This document shows positions 18,201-26,290 of a stretch of 64,000 nucleotides of DNA, one piece after another. This DNA is from CAYMCQ01 sp964389025 (lineage in GTDB: Bacteria > Verrucomicrobiota > Verrucomicrobiia > Limisphaerales > CAYMCQ01). Positions within the stretch are counted from its first letter, which is position 1, and every line of letters starts with the position of its first letter. A program made the translations under genes and the position numbers. The notes under the pieces are model-generated. The model was not told where the DNA came from, searched no databases, and worked only from the letters and a program-made list of their open reading frames with translations. Location of the stretch: assembly GCA_964389025.1 (NCBI GenBank), contig CAYMCQ010000005.1:1-64000 (forward strand). The letters are read 5' to 3'.

Positions 18201-18732
18201 CGCCGCTCGCCAATTGAACGCCGCCGCGCTCGTTGCTCAACGCCACTTCGCCATCAATCATCGTGACGCGGGTCGTGCCGTCATCCGCGACGGCAAGATG
18301 AAATTCCGTTCCTCGGATCGCTGCTGAGGCGAGCGGCGTGCGGAATTCCACTTCCGTGGGGCGCTGGCGGCTGAAGAAGTAAGCGGCGCCGCGTTGGAGG
18401 TCGAGCGCGTTTTGTTTTCCGGTCGCGGACGGCGGTTGGATCTGCAGCGTGGTCAGTTCGTTGACGCGGAGCACGGTGAGGTTCGACAGGCGGACGGTGG
18501 AGCGGCTTCGCACGCCGGTGCGGAGACGGTCGCCGGCGCGCAACGTCTGGTTCGTCTGGCCGGGCGACCACACGGCCTGGTTAGACGGCGCGGTTTCGAC
18601 TTTGCCTTCAAGAGTCAGCAGGATGGAATCAGGAACGGGCGCGCGGCTGTCGGCGGCGGAAAGCGGGAGTGACAAAATCAGGATGAGGACGAGCAAAGTC
18701 CCGTGGCGCAAATCAATCTTGCGGTGGCTCAT
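15217..18732 (-). CDS. FecR-TPR-outer-membrane beta-barrel protein, copy 1
   Basis: 1171 residues. Signal peptide (about 1-27); FecR domain (about 40-170; AGDRLRTGVRSRSTVRLSNL, SAAIRGTEFHLAVADDGTT); motif NIIQWCLYYPA at about 195; TPR solenoid (about 215-560; ATEKSPNFGFAWERLAELEF, DGALGNAWLGLGLTKIRQG); then a C-terminal barrel (about 590-1171) with TonB-receptor-like strands (ISPKAGIVWSPF, THLRGVYTRSFGG) ending in ISFKIYF, the aromatic-last signature of outer-membrane proteins. No TonB box or plug domain is seen. TPR followed by a porin recalls polysaccharide exporters such as BcsC/PelB, but the FecR head is different. Second of two tandem paralogues, 46 bases after copy 2. The function is not known to me. 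Confidence 0.82.
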   Translation of the reverse strand: MSHRKIDLRHGTLLVLILILSLPLSAADSRAPVPDSILLTLEGKVETAPSNQAVWSPGQTNQTLRAGDRLRTGVRSRSTVRLSNLTVLRVNELTTLQIQPPSATGKQNALDLQRGAAYFFSRQRPTEVEFRTPLASAAIRGTEFHLAVADDGTTRVTMIDGEVALSNERGGVQLASGEEGIVEPGKAPRKTAVIETINIIQWCLYYPAILDLDELKFTDAEKQILTASLDSYRSGDLLNALENYPANRAAVSDAEKIYLAGLLLSVGQVEQAETQLIKVDSPLAEALRGLVLAVKHQAWPRSAKPALASELMADSYYLQSQDQLEAARNSARAATEKSPNFGFAWERLAELEFSFGRVPEALAALDKSLELSPRNAQAHALKGFILAAQNKIPAAQNSFEEAIAIDGALGNAWLGLGLTKIRQGNRDDGLRDLQTAAVLEPHRAVLRSYLGKAFSNARDNARADKEFNLAKRFDPNDPTAWLYSALLAQQENKVNEAVRDLEKSRDLNDNRRIYRSRLLLDQDRAVRGANLAAIYRDAGMTDWSVREASRAVNSDYANYSAHQFLANSYDALRDPKQINLRYETPWFSELLLSQLLSPVGAGNLSAYVSQQEYSKLFERDGPGIASATEYFSSGDWHQAASQFGTFGNLSYALDVDYRSQRGQRPNNDLELASYDVKTKAQLTPQDTIFVGAFFYDAESGDVAQYYNQNSSTRFGFPMPSPTFRLEEKQEPNLFVAHHHEWGPGSHTLFLFSLLDDTLAYEDPNAQIPFIRHNINSNGVFAIERIESKALEVEYERRFEAYSAELQQIWQRHENTLVAGVRYQIGWADTTDGVGYGLGQPSFSAQHIEAKLERASFYAYDHLQICDQLQATAGFSYDRLHYPRNVDTSPLSTRETDAERISPKAGIVWSPFSGTHLRGVYTRSFGGVFYDTSVRLEPTQVAGFNQAFRSLAPEAAVGLVPGTRFETFGLALEQAFKTRTYFNVEAELLSSEASRTVGVFTNHPSGLIIPQYPSGTQQRLEFEERTLLVTLNQLVGRDWSLGARYRLSEADLNGRFTQLAVTTPGVKGRNQNETAILHQINFFAGLNHPSGFFARGEGVWTQQSNRGYSPDIPGDDFWQFNLFAGYRFYHRAAEMRLGLLNLTDQDYRLNPLNLYYELPRQRAVEISFKIYF

Positions 18733-18778
18733 ATCAGTGGTTCACAGCCAATTTAGATGCTTGCCCGATCTGAAAATA

Positions 18779-21700
18779 TCAAAAATAAAACTTGAAACTC
18801 ACCGCCAGCGTCCGCTCGCGCGGCAACTCGTTGTAAAGATTCAGCGGGTTGAGCCGGTAATCCTGGTCGCCGACGTTCAGCAAACCGAGCCGCACTTCAG
18901 CCGCGCGGTGATAAAAGCGGTAGCCGGCAAACAGATGGAACTGCCAGAACTCGTCACCCGGAATGTCCGGGTTGTAGCCGCGATTGGATTGCTGCGTCCA
19001 AATAGCCTCGCCGCGTGCGAAGAAACCGCAAGGGATGTTGTAAACGGCAAACAAATTCACCTGATGCAAAATGGCCTGCTGGTTTTGCTTGAAGCCGTCT
19101 TCGCCCTTCACGGAATCTGGTATTCCGGGGAAACGGCCGTCGAGGTCGGCGTAGCTCAACCGGTAGCGCGCGCCAAGCGACCAGTCGCGGCTGACGAGTT
19201 GGTTGAGAGTGAACGTGAGGGACTTTTCCTTGAAGTCGAATGTTTGCCGTGTGCCGGAAAGCTCGCGGGGAATTGCGCCGAAAGTATTCGTGAACGCGCC
19301 GACAGTGCGCGCAGCTTCCGACTTGAGCAGTTCCGCCTCGATGTTGAAATAAGTCCCGCTCTTGAAACTTTGCTCCAGCGCAAGCCCGAACGTTTCAAAC
19401 TTCGTCCCCGGCACCAGGCCGACCGCCGATTCCGGCGCGATGCTGCGAAACGCCTGGTTGAAACCCGCGACCTGCACCGGCTCGAGCCGCACGCTGGCGT
19501 CGTAAAATGCGCCACCCAACGAGCGCGTGTAAGCGCCGCGCAAATGCGTTTGCGCAAACGGACTGACGATGAAGCCGGCCTTCGGCGAGATTTGCGACTT
19601 GTCCGCCTCGGCGCTGCTCATCGGCGCGGTGTCCACGTTGCGCGGGAATTTCAGGTAGTCGTAGCTGACGCCACCAAACAGGCGCACCCGCTCAGCGGGC
19701 TGTAATTGATAATATCCATAGCCGGAAACCCGTTCGAGGTCCGCGCGCACGTGCTGGTTGGTGACGGTGGGCATGCCCGTAAAGCCGCTGAGAACATATG
19801 GATTTGTGATCGTGGTCGAACCGCGCGCCTCGCCGCTTTGATAACGCGCGCCGACGACGAGCGAGTGCATCGGAATCTGCCAGATGTGCTGCGCTTCAAT
19901 CGAGTTGGCGTCGAAACGCCTTTGTGAAGCGAATGGGAATGGTCGCGCCGAAAGCTCGAACAGCTCGCGTGTGAATGACGTGTATCGGACAAACGGAATC
20001 TGCGCGTTCGTGTCGCTCAAATTCAGCGTGTCATCCAGATGGCCGAAAAGAAACAACGTATGCGAACCGGGATTCCATTCGTGATGATAGCCGACGAAGA
20101 TGTTCGGCTCCTGAACTTCTTTGCCGCGAAAACTCAGGCTCGGCGCGGGAACGCCGCTCATCGAGCCGTCTGGATTCGACGCCACCGTGGTGATCGAGCG
20201 GTCCTGATTGTAATATTGCGCCACGTCGCCGAAGTCAGTTTTGTAAAGCAATGCTCCGAAGAAAAGGCTGTCTTGTGGCGTCACTTGCGCCTTCGCCTTG
20301 AGGTAATACGTCGTCTGTTCGAGGTCGTTGTTCGGGCGAAAGCCGCGTTCGGAACGATACTCCGCGTCAAGGGCGTAACTGAAATTCCCGAACGTGCCGT
20401 ATTGCGACGCGCTCTCGTGCCAGTCTCCGTGGCTGAAATATTCCGTCGTGGAACTCACGCCCAGCCCATCGTGCTCCAGCAGCTTTGAATATTCCTGCTG
20501 GGAAACGTAGGCCGAGAGATTTCCCGCGCCGACGGGCGCAAGCAATTGTGAGAGGAACAGTTCGGCGAAGGCCGGCGTTTCGTAGCGCAGATTGATTTGC
20601 TTCGGGTCGCGCAACGCGTCGTAGCTGTTCGCGAGAAACAAGTGCGCGGAAAAATTTGCATAATCAGAATTCACCGCGCGCGACGCTTCCCGGACGCTCC
20701 AATCGGTCATGCCCGCGTCCTTGTAAACCGCCGCGAGGTTCGCGCTTCGGACGGCGCGGTCCTGGTCGAGCAGCAGGCGCGACCGGTAGATGCGGCGGTT
20801 GTCGTTCAGGTCGCGAGATTTTTCCAGGTCGCGAACGGCCTCGTTCACTTTATTCTCCTGTTGCGCGAGCAGCGCGGAGTAAAGCCACGGCGTCGGGTCG
20901 TTCGGGTCGAACTTTTTCGCAAGATTCAATTCCCTGTCGGCGCGCTGGTTGTCTTTTGTGTTGTTGAACGCCTTGCCGAGATAGCTGCGCAAGACCGCGC
21001 GCTGCGGTTCAAGCGTCGCTGCGGTCTGCAAATCGCGCAGGCCGTCGTCGCGTTTGCCCTGCCGGATTTTTGTCAGGCCGCGACCGAGCCACGCGTTGCC
21101 GAGCGCGCCATCAATGGCGATGGCCTGCTCGAAAAAATCTTGCGCTTCGGAAATTTTGTTTTGCGCGGCGAGGACAAATCCTTTCAACGCCAGCGCCTGG
21201 GCATTGCGGGGCGACAGTTCCAGACTTTTGTCCAGCGCGGCGAGAGTTTCCGGCACGCGGCCAAAACTGAACTCCATTTCCGCCAGCCGCTCCCACGTGA
21301 AACCAAAGTTCGGAGATTTTTCTGTCGCGGCGCGCGCGGCGCTTCGCGCGGCTTCGAGCTGCTCCTGCGATTGAAGATAATAAGAATCCGCCATCAATTC
21401 GCTGGCGAGCGTGGGCTTCGCGGCGCGCGACCAGGGCTGGTGCTTGACGGTGGCGATCATGCCCTGCAACGCGGCAGCCGCCGGCACCCGTGCGGAGTTG
21501 AGTTCATTCTCGGCCTGCGCGACCTGGCCGACGGACAACAAAAGCGAAGCGACGAAAACCTTTTCCGAGTCCGAAACCGGCGCGCGTGTGGCTGGATAAT
21601 TCGCGAGCGCCGCCAGCAGATCACCGCTGCGGTAAGCTTTGAGCGACGCGGCGAGAATTTCCTTTTCCTCGTCAGTGAAGTTGAGTTCATCGGGATCAAT

Positions 21701-22318
21701 CACCGCCGGGTAGTAGAGGCACCATTGGATGATGTTGACGGCTTCTATGACGGCGGTCTTCGTCGGAGCTTTGCCTGGCTCGACCGTGCCTTGCTCGCCG
21801 CTCACCAAATCCACCGAGCCCTGTTCGTTGTTCAGCCCGACCGCGCCGTCAATGAGCGTGACGACCGTCCTGCCATCGTCTGCAACGGCGATGTTGAATT
21901 CCGTTCCGCGAATCGCTCCCGAGGCAAGCGGCGTGCGAAATTCCATTTCCGTCGGGCGCTCGCGGCTGAAGAAGTAGGCCGCGCCGCTTTTCACGTCGAG
22001 CGCGGCTTGTTTTCCCGGCGCAGACGGCGGCTGGATTTGCAGCGTGGTCAATTCGTTGACACGCAGCACGGTGAGGTTCGACAGGCGGACGGTCGCGCGG
22101 CTGCGGGCGGCGGTGCGGACGCGGTCGCCGATTTTGAGTGTTTGATTGGTCTTGCCGGCCGACCACGCCGTCTGGCCTGCGGGTGAAACCTGCACGGTGC
22201 CTTCGGCGGTGAGCAACAGCGCGTCGGCAGCCGGCGGGTCTGCCGCGAACGCGCGCACACAGAAAGTCAAAGCGAGAAGAAACTGACCGAACCGCAAATA
22301 AGACTTCGTCAAGTTCAC
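18779..22318 (-). CDS. FecR-TPR-outer-membrane beta-barrel protein, copy 2
   Basis: 1179 residues with a GTG start. Same order as copy 1: signal (about 1-25, cleaved near AFAADP), FecR domain (about 40-165), NIIQWCLYYPA, TPR region (about 210-555), barrel (about 585-1179) ending AVSFKFYF. It is nearly identical to copy 1 through the FecR and TPR parts and more divergent in the barrel's outer segments (for example QFGTFGNLSYALD against QYGTFGNFSYALD), as expected if extracellular loops diversify. It is the first gene of the tandem pair, with a candidate promoter at 22339-22367. The leader ACCAACCACC just before the GTG is shared with copy 3. Confidence 0.82.
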   Translation of the reverse strand: MNLTKSYLRFGQFLLALTFCVRAFAADPPAADALLLTAEGTVQVSPAGQTAWSAGKTNQTLKIGDRVRTAARSRATVRLSNLTVLRVNELTTLQIQPPSAPGKQAALDVKSGAAYFFSRERPTEMEFRTPLASGAIRGTEFNIAVADDGRTVVTLIDGAVGLNNEQGSVDLVSGEQGTVEPGKAPTKTAVIEAVNIIQWCLYYPAVIDPDELNFTDEEKEILAASLKAYRSGDLLAALANYPATRAPVSDSEKVFVASLLLSVGQVAQAENELNSARVPAAAALQGMIATVKHQPWSRAAKPTLASELMADSYYLQSQEQLEAARSAARAATEKSPNFGFTWERLAEMEFSFGRVPETLAALDKSLELSPRNAQALALKGFVLAAQNKISEAQDFFEQAIAIDGALGNAWLGRGLTKIRQGKRDDGLRDLQTAATLEPQRAVLRSYLGKAFNNTKDNQRADRELNLAKKFDPNDPTPWLYSALLAQQENKVNEAVRDLEKSRDLNDNRRIYRSRLLLDQDRAVRSANLAAVYKDAGMTDWSVREASRAVNSDYANFSAHLFLANSYDALRDPKQINLRYETPAFAELFLSQLLAPVGAGNLSAYVSQQEYSKLLEHDGLGVSSTTEYFSHGDWHESASQYGTFGNFSYALDAEYRSERGFRPNNDLEQTTYYLKAKAQVTPQDSLFFGALLYKTDFGDVAQYYNQDRSITTVASNPDGSMSGVPAPSLSFRGKEVQEPNIFVGYHHEWNPGSHTLFLFGHLDDTLNLSDTNAQIPFVRYTSFTRELFELSARPFPFASQRRFDANSIEAQHIWQIPMHSLVVGARYQSGEARGSTTITNPYVLSGFTGMPTVTNQHVRADLERVSGYGYYQLQPAERVRLFGGVSYDYLKFPRNVDTAPMSSAEADKSQISPKAGFIVSPFAQTHLRGAYTRSLGGAFYDASVRLEPVQVAGFNQAFRSIAPESAVGLVPGTKFETFGLALEQSFKSGTYFNIEAELLKSEAARTVGAFTNTFGAIPRELSGTRQTFDFKEKSLTFTLNQLVSRDWSLGARYRLSYADLDGRFPGIPDSVKGEDGFKQNQQAILHQVNLFAVYNIPCGFFARGEAIWTQQSNRGYNPDIPGDEFWQFHLFAGYRFYHRAAEVRLGLLNVGDQDYRLNPLNLYNELPRERTLAVSFKFYF

Positions 22319-22338
22319 AGGGTGGTTGGTTTCGTGTC

Positions 22339-22375
22339 ATTTACCCACAAACAATTTCCTTTGACAAGAAGTCAA
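22339..22375 (-). promoter_or_regulatory. Candidate promoter and palindrome before FecR-barrel copy 2
   Basis: On the minus strand TTGTCA (22367-22362) is followed after 17 bases by GTAAAT (22344-22339), a plausible sigma-70-like pair. TTGAC-AAGAA-GTCAA (22361-22375) is a perfect inverted repeat overlapping the -35. Copy 3 has TTGTCA and GGTAAA in the same order. The rest of the 193-base gap shows nothing recognisable. Confidence 0.4.
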
Positions 22376-22511
22376 TGCGCGAAGTTTGCGTGCGGAATGA
22401 TCCCGCCTTTAATGGCACAAGTTTTTCGTGGCGTGATTTGATTTTATTTGCCGTCAGAGAAAAATTCGTCCCGCCAACAGCGGGACGATGGCACGAAGTC
22501 AAATCAGCCGG

Positions 22512-23879
22512 TCAGGCGATGAAGCCATAGTCGTATGGCTTGCGCTGTTCGCGGGCGAGCCACTTGTTGGCTTCCCTGGCATTGGCGCCAGTGAATTTTT
22601 CCTTGCCGGGATTCCACTTGAGAGGCTGATTCATGCGCACGGAGATGACGCCGAGATGGGCCACGGTGATGGAACGATGGCCGATTTCCACGTCGCAGAT
22701 CGGGTCTTTGCGGCTGCGCATGGACTCGAAAAAATTTCCCATGTGGTTGCTGCTTTTGTAGAGCTTGATGGCGGTTTCCGGCAACGGATTGTGCAGCAGT
22801 TCGTCGTTGCTGGCCTTGATCGAGCCGCGCGACACGAAAATCCAGCCGTCCGTCCCGAGGAATTGCACGCCATTGGGGGTCTGCGGATTGCCGTCCTTAT
22901 CAACTTTATTGATGACGTCGCGTTCAGTGCGGGTGCTTTCGTCCACGATGGTCATGGTCACGCCATTGGCGTATTTGCAGTCAACGCGGTATTTGGCGGC
23001 GGCGGTGTAGCCACCGGGCACCATTTCCGTGAGCGACTTGCCGTTGATCTCAACGGGGCCGCTGCGCTCGGTGCCGTTGCCCCACTGGGCGATGTCGTTG
23101 TGGTGCGCGCCCCAATCGGTCATTTGGCCGCCGCTGAATTGATACCACCAGCGGAAATCCCAGTGGCAGTTTTTGCCGTTGTAAGGCACGACTGGCGTCT
23201 GGCCGAGGTAGAAATCCCAGTTGAGTCCGGCAGGCACAGGCTGCTCAGGAAATGGCCCGCCGACCGGCCCCGTGGGCAGACCGACGATCATGTGCTGGAG
23301 CTTGCCGATGCGACCGTTGCGAACCAATTCGCACGCGAGACGGAAATTGCGGTCGCTGCGCTGCTGGCTGCCGACCTGAAGGATGCGCTTGTTGGCGCGA
23401 ACGGCTTTCACGAGGCGTTTGCCTTCATCAATGGTGAGGGTGAGCGGCTTCTCGGTGTAGACATCCTTGCCGCACTTCACGGCGAGCAGGTTCACATGCG
23501 TGTGCCAATGGTCGGGCGTGCCGTTGATGATGGCGTGGACGTCATCGCGCTCCATGAGCTTGCGAAAGTCATTATACTTTTCCGGCACCCTGCCGTTTTT
23601 GGTGAATTGCTTGGCAGCGACCTCGGCGTGGCTGTCGTCCACGTCGCACACAGCGAGCACGTCACCGAAGTTGGCCGCGCCGTTGCAGTCGCCGCGACCC
23701 TGGCCGCCGCAACCGACCAGTGCGATGCCCGGACGATCATTTGGCCCGAGCCGCCTGGGGCGGGCGGCATGGGCAGATTCGAGTTCGAGGAACCATCCGG
23801 GCACGCCGGTGGCGGCGGTGATGGCTGCGGTGGTCTTAAGAAATCTGCGGCGATTGATGTTGAATGGCTTTGATGTCAT
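22512..23879 (-). CDS. Tat-exported Gfo/Idh/MocA-family oxidoreductase
   Basis: 455 residues from the ATG at 23879; an upstream open frame to 24086 overlaps the previous gene and precedes the Tat signal, so it was not used. The twin-arginine signal NRRRFLKTTAAITAATGV is at the N-terminus. Rossmann motif GIALVGCGGQGRGDCNGA, then AVCDVDDSHA; the conserved EKPLT lysine-proline motif is in CGKDVYTEKPLTLTIDEG, with GTPDHWHTHVNLLAVK before it. The GGQMTDWGAHHNDIAQW block carries the putative catalytic histidines. Family members use NAD(P) to oxidise or reduce sugars or sugar derivatives; exported forms are abundant in Planctomycetota/Verrucomicrobiota. Last gene of the minus-strand run that starts at 27745. 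Confidence 0.9.
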   Translation of the reverse strand: MTSKPFNINRRRFLKTTAAITAATGVPGWFLELESAHAARPRRLGPNDRPGIALVGCGGQGRGDCNGAANFGDVLAVCDVDDSHAEVAAKQFTKNGRVPEKYNDFRKLMERDDVHAIINGTPDHWHTHVNLLAVKCGKDVYTEKPLTLTIDEGKRLVKAVRANKRILQVGSQQRSDRNFRLACELVRNGRIGKLQHMIVGLPTGPVGGPFPEQPVPAGLNWDFYLGQTPVVPYNGKNCHWDFRWWYQFSGGQMTDWGAHHNDIAQWGNGTERSGPVEINGKSLTEMVPGGYTAAAKYRVDCKYANGVTMTIVDESTRTERDVINKVDKDGNPQTPNGVQFLGTDGWIFVSRGSIKASNDELLHNPLPETAIKLYKSSNHMGNFFESMRSRKDPICDVEIGHRSITVAHLGVISVRMNQPLKWNPGKEKFTGANAREANKWLAREQRKPYDYGFIA

Positions 23880-23974
23880 GCGGGTGATTCCACTCCCGGG
23901 CCTTGGAAACGTCAAGAGTGAATCCGGCGTCACATGGCAAAATTCTCGCGCAGCGGGATTGATGCACTCGACCG

Positions 23975-25603
23975 TCAATCCTGATTCCTCGGCAAGGTCT
24001 CGACATACTTTTTCCAAAGCTCCAACTCGACATAAAGCTCGAAAGCGATTCCCGGGCGCAGTTCCGAAAGCCCGATCATGATCCATTTCTTGTCCGACTT
24101 ATCGTCGAGGCGCGCGTCCAGCTTCGACGAGACCACCACGATGGGCGCGAACGGGTCCTTCGGAAGTTTTTCATACCAGCCGAGGTGCTTGAACCGTCGC
24201 AGATACCACGGCATCGGCCAGTAATCGTTTTCCGGCGCGATGATTTTCACAACCGTTTCATATCCCGCCGGCGCCACACGCGCGATCCCTTCGGCTCTTT
24301 GCACGATGTTCAAAATGTCCGGCACGGTCTGCGCATAGACGTAAGGATTTCGCCGGTCAGTGGGATAAACGAAGCTCGCGCGCCATGCCTGCCACGAGAG
24401 TTGCAGCGTCAAGGCGAGGAGCACCGCGACAATCACAACCTTCCATGCGCGCGCGCGGAAGAATTCCACCAGCGCCGCCGCACCGACACTGGCGAGCAAA
24501 ATCATCCCGTGAAAGAAACTGAGCATGCACCACGGAGTCTTGTAGGGAATCGCACAGTAAGCCGTCGTGAGAATGATTGTGTAGAGCGCAAGGAACCGGT
24601 GCAGCGGAGATTTCTTGCCGACGAGCGACACCACGGCACCGAGCGCGGCCAGAGCCAGGATCAATCCCTCGCTCCAAGCCGGACCTTTTACCGGATGAAA
24701 CCATGCGAGCCGTTGGAGATAAAAACTCCATGGATGAATATGCGGGGAGTGTCCGCCCGCTCGCTTGAGCCACGGTAGATAAGTGCGCGCTGAATCCAGC
24801 AGGCCGGCGAAGTTGGTGAAGAAGGAGCTGAACAGCAGCAGCCAGATGATGAAAGCCACAGACAACGCGAGCGCGGCGTGCCGCAAGGTTTTGGACTGCG
24901 CCAGTCCTCTGGCGCTTTTCGGCGCTTTCGAAAGCGGCAGAGGACTGCCGCACTCCAAGACGCTGGCGCGAGGTTCATAGCCCCTATCCGCGACCCATCG
25001 TTGGAGACATCTGCGATTCAAACAAGCCGTCGCGATTCCTGCGAGTCCCATCGCGGCGAGGGTGATGACGAAAGTTTCCTTTGTCGCGAACATCAGACCC
25101 AAGCCCGCGCCTGCCACAATGGCCCAGCGTGCCGAGCGCGTTTGCCAGTAACGCCAGCCAGCGCCCAGGGTCAGCGCGGTGAAGAACACCAGCAGCATTT
25201 CGTGGATGAAATAACGGCTGTAAAAAACCATCGCCGGGGATACTGCGATGAAGACTGCCGCCCAAGCAAGGGCGTGACGGCCCAAGCCGTCGGCGAAGAG
25301 AAGCAGCAACAGGATCAAGCCGACACCAAACGCGACTGGCGCGAGGCGCAGCGTCGCGTCATCGAGATCATCGGAGTTACGGGCACCGCTCAACCACAGA
25401 AACGGGAGCGTGGCGTAGTGGAGCGCCGGCCCGTGATACTCGTCGGGATCGTAAACGTAACGACCGTGCTGCCACAATTCGCTGACTTTGACGGCGTTGA
25501 CCGCCTCATCGTTGTGGAGCGGGCGCGTGGCGAGTTTGGGAACGCGCAGCGCAAGCGCGCCGGCGATGGCCAGCAGCACCGCCAGTGCGGCCCAGCGATT
25601 CAT
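23975..25603 (-). CDS. Polytopic ArnT/Agl23-like glycosyltransferase (TIGR03663-like)
   Basis: 542 residues from the ATG at 25603, which overlaps the stop of the upstream gene (ATGA). The first loop has RPLHNDEAVNAVKVSELW, the GT39/ArnT-type acidic motif that binds the lipid-linked donor, then about ten membrane helices (VFIAVSPAMVFYSRYFIHEM, FATKETFVITLAAMGL, PYKTPWCMLSFFHGM) and a C-terminal periplasmic domain. The pattern matches the TIGR03663/Agl23-like group, thought to transfer sugars from polyprenyl carriers. About 31 residues in a loop (RASVLECGSPLPLSKAP and on) come from an in-frame palindromic repeat. Nearby sugar oxidoreductases suggest a shared role in surface carbohydrate handling. 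Confidence 0.82.
   Translation of the reverse strand: MNRWAALAVLLAIAGALALRVPKLATRPLHNDEAVNAVKVSELWQHGRYVYDPDEYHGPALHYATLPFLWLSGARNSDDLDDATLRLAPVAFGVGLILLLLLFADGLGRHALAWAAVFIAVSPAMVFYSRYFIHEMLLVFFTALTLGAGWRYWQTRSARWAIVAGAGLGLMFATKETFVITLAAMGLAGIATACLNRRCLQRWVADRGYEPRASVLECGSPLPLSKAPKSARGLAQSKTLRHAALALSVAFIIWLLLFSSFFTNFAGLLDSARTYLPWLKRAGGHSPHIHPWSFYLQRLAWFHPVKGPAWSEGLILALAALGAVVSLVGKKSPLHRFLALYTIILTTAYCAIPYKTPWCMLSFFHGMILLASVGAAALVEFFRARAWKVVIVAVLLALTLQLSWQAWRASFVYPTDRRNPYVYAQTVPDILNIVQRAEGIARVAPAGYETVVKIIAPENDYWPMPWYLRRFKHLGWYEKLPKDPFAPIVVVSSKLDARLDDKSDKKWIMIGLSELRPGIAFELYVELELWKKYVETLPRNQD
24877..24970. repeat. Palindromic repeat (family A) inside the Agl23-like gene
   Basis: The arms are about 40 bases: left contains GGACTGCGCCAGTCCTCTGG, right contains CAGAGGACTGCCGCACTCCA, around a GGCGCTTTCGAAAGCG centre. 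Same family as 8282-8382. It keeps the frame open and encodes a hydrophilic loop between two membrane helices. Confidence 0.85.
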
Positions 25604-26283
25604 TTGGCCGGCAGCGCATACACTTCGATTTCCTGCCAGCAATTGAGAGCGCTTTGGTTGCTGCCCCTGGTGTAGCCGCGCACGTAACGGGCCTTGATGC
25701 CATTGCAGGCCACGACCCGTCCGAATTGCATTTCAAAATATTCGCGGTCCGTCCCCACTCCAAGCCCGGAGGAATTATCCGTGTCGTTGTTATACAACGT
25801 GGTCACGCCGGATTTGAACGCGGGATCATCGGATACCTGCAGGATGACATCGCGCATGACCTGGACGTAACGGTGGTCGTGCCACATGACGATGGCGTGG
25901 ATGGCGAAGGACTGTCCCAGATCCACCTGCACCCAATGCGTGCCTTTCCTGAATTCCACGGCATCATCGTCCAACGGCTCCTTCTTGCCATCGGTGACCT
26001 GGATCAACTCGCCCAGATACGGCGGCACGCTGCTGGTGACGGTTTTGCCGGCGGCGACATTCGAGACGCCTTTGGGCACTTGGATGGGCGGGGGCGCCTT
26101 GTCGGAGAGCGGCTCGGTGTTTGGGCCGGCGGGCAAATCTTCAGGGGTGCCTTTGAGTGTGTGTGAGGGCAGATCAAGGGTGAGCGGCACCGTGGACTTT
26201 GCGTCGTCCGCGCGAACGGATATCGCAACAAGAACGGATGCCAAAGCCACGATCCGCAGAGACCTGTGTAAATCATTTTTCAT
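25600..26283 (-). CDS. Secreted protein with discoidin-like (F5/8 C-type) domain
   Basis: 227 residues. Signal peptide (RIVALASVLVAISVRA), a proline-rich linker to about residue 80, and a beta-sandwich of the discoidin/CBM32 type: NVAAGKTVTSSVPPYLGELI, TDGKKEPLDDD, THWVQVDLGQSFAIHAIVMW, RDVILQVSDDPAF, and ARYVRGYTRGSNQSALNCWQ near the end. Such domains bind sugars or lipids; no catalytic motif is present. It lies 7 bases after the first Gfo/Idh/MocA gene and overlaps the start of the Agl23-like gene, so it is in the operon. Confidence 0.75.
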   Translation of the reverse strand: MKNDLHRSLRIVALASVLVAISVRADDAKSTVPLTLDLPSHTLKGTPEDLPAGPNTEPLSDKAPPPIQVPKGVSNVAAGKTVTSSVPPYLGELIQVTDGKKEPLDDDAVEFRKGTHWVQVDLGQSFAIHAIVMWHDHRYVQVMRDVILQVSDDPAFKSGVTTLYNNDTDNSSGLGVGTDREYFEMQFGRVVACNGIKARYVRGYTRGSNQSALNCWQEIEVYALPAK

Positions 26284-26290
26284 ACGTCGC

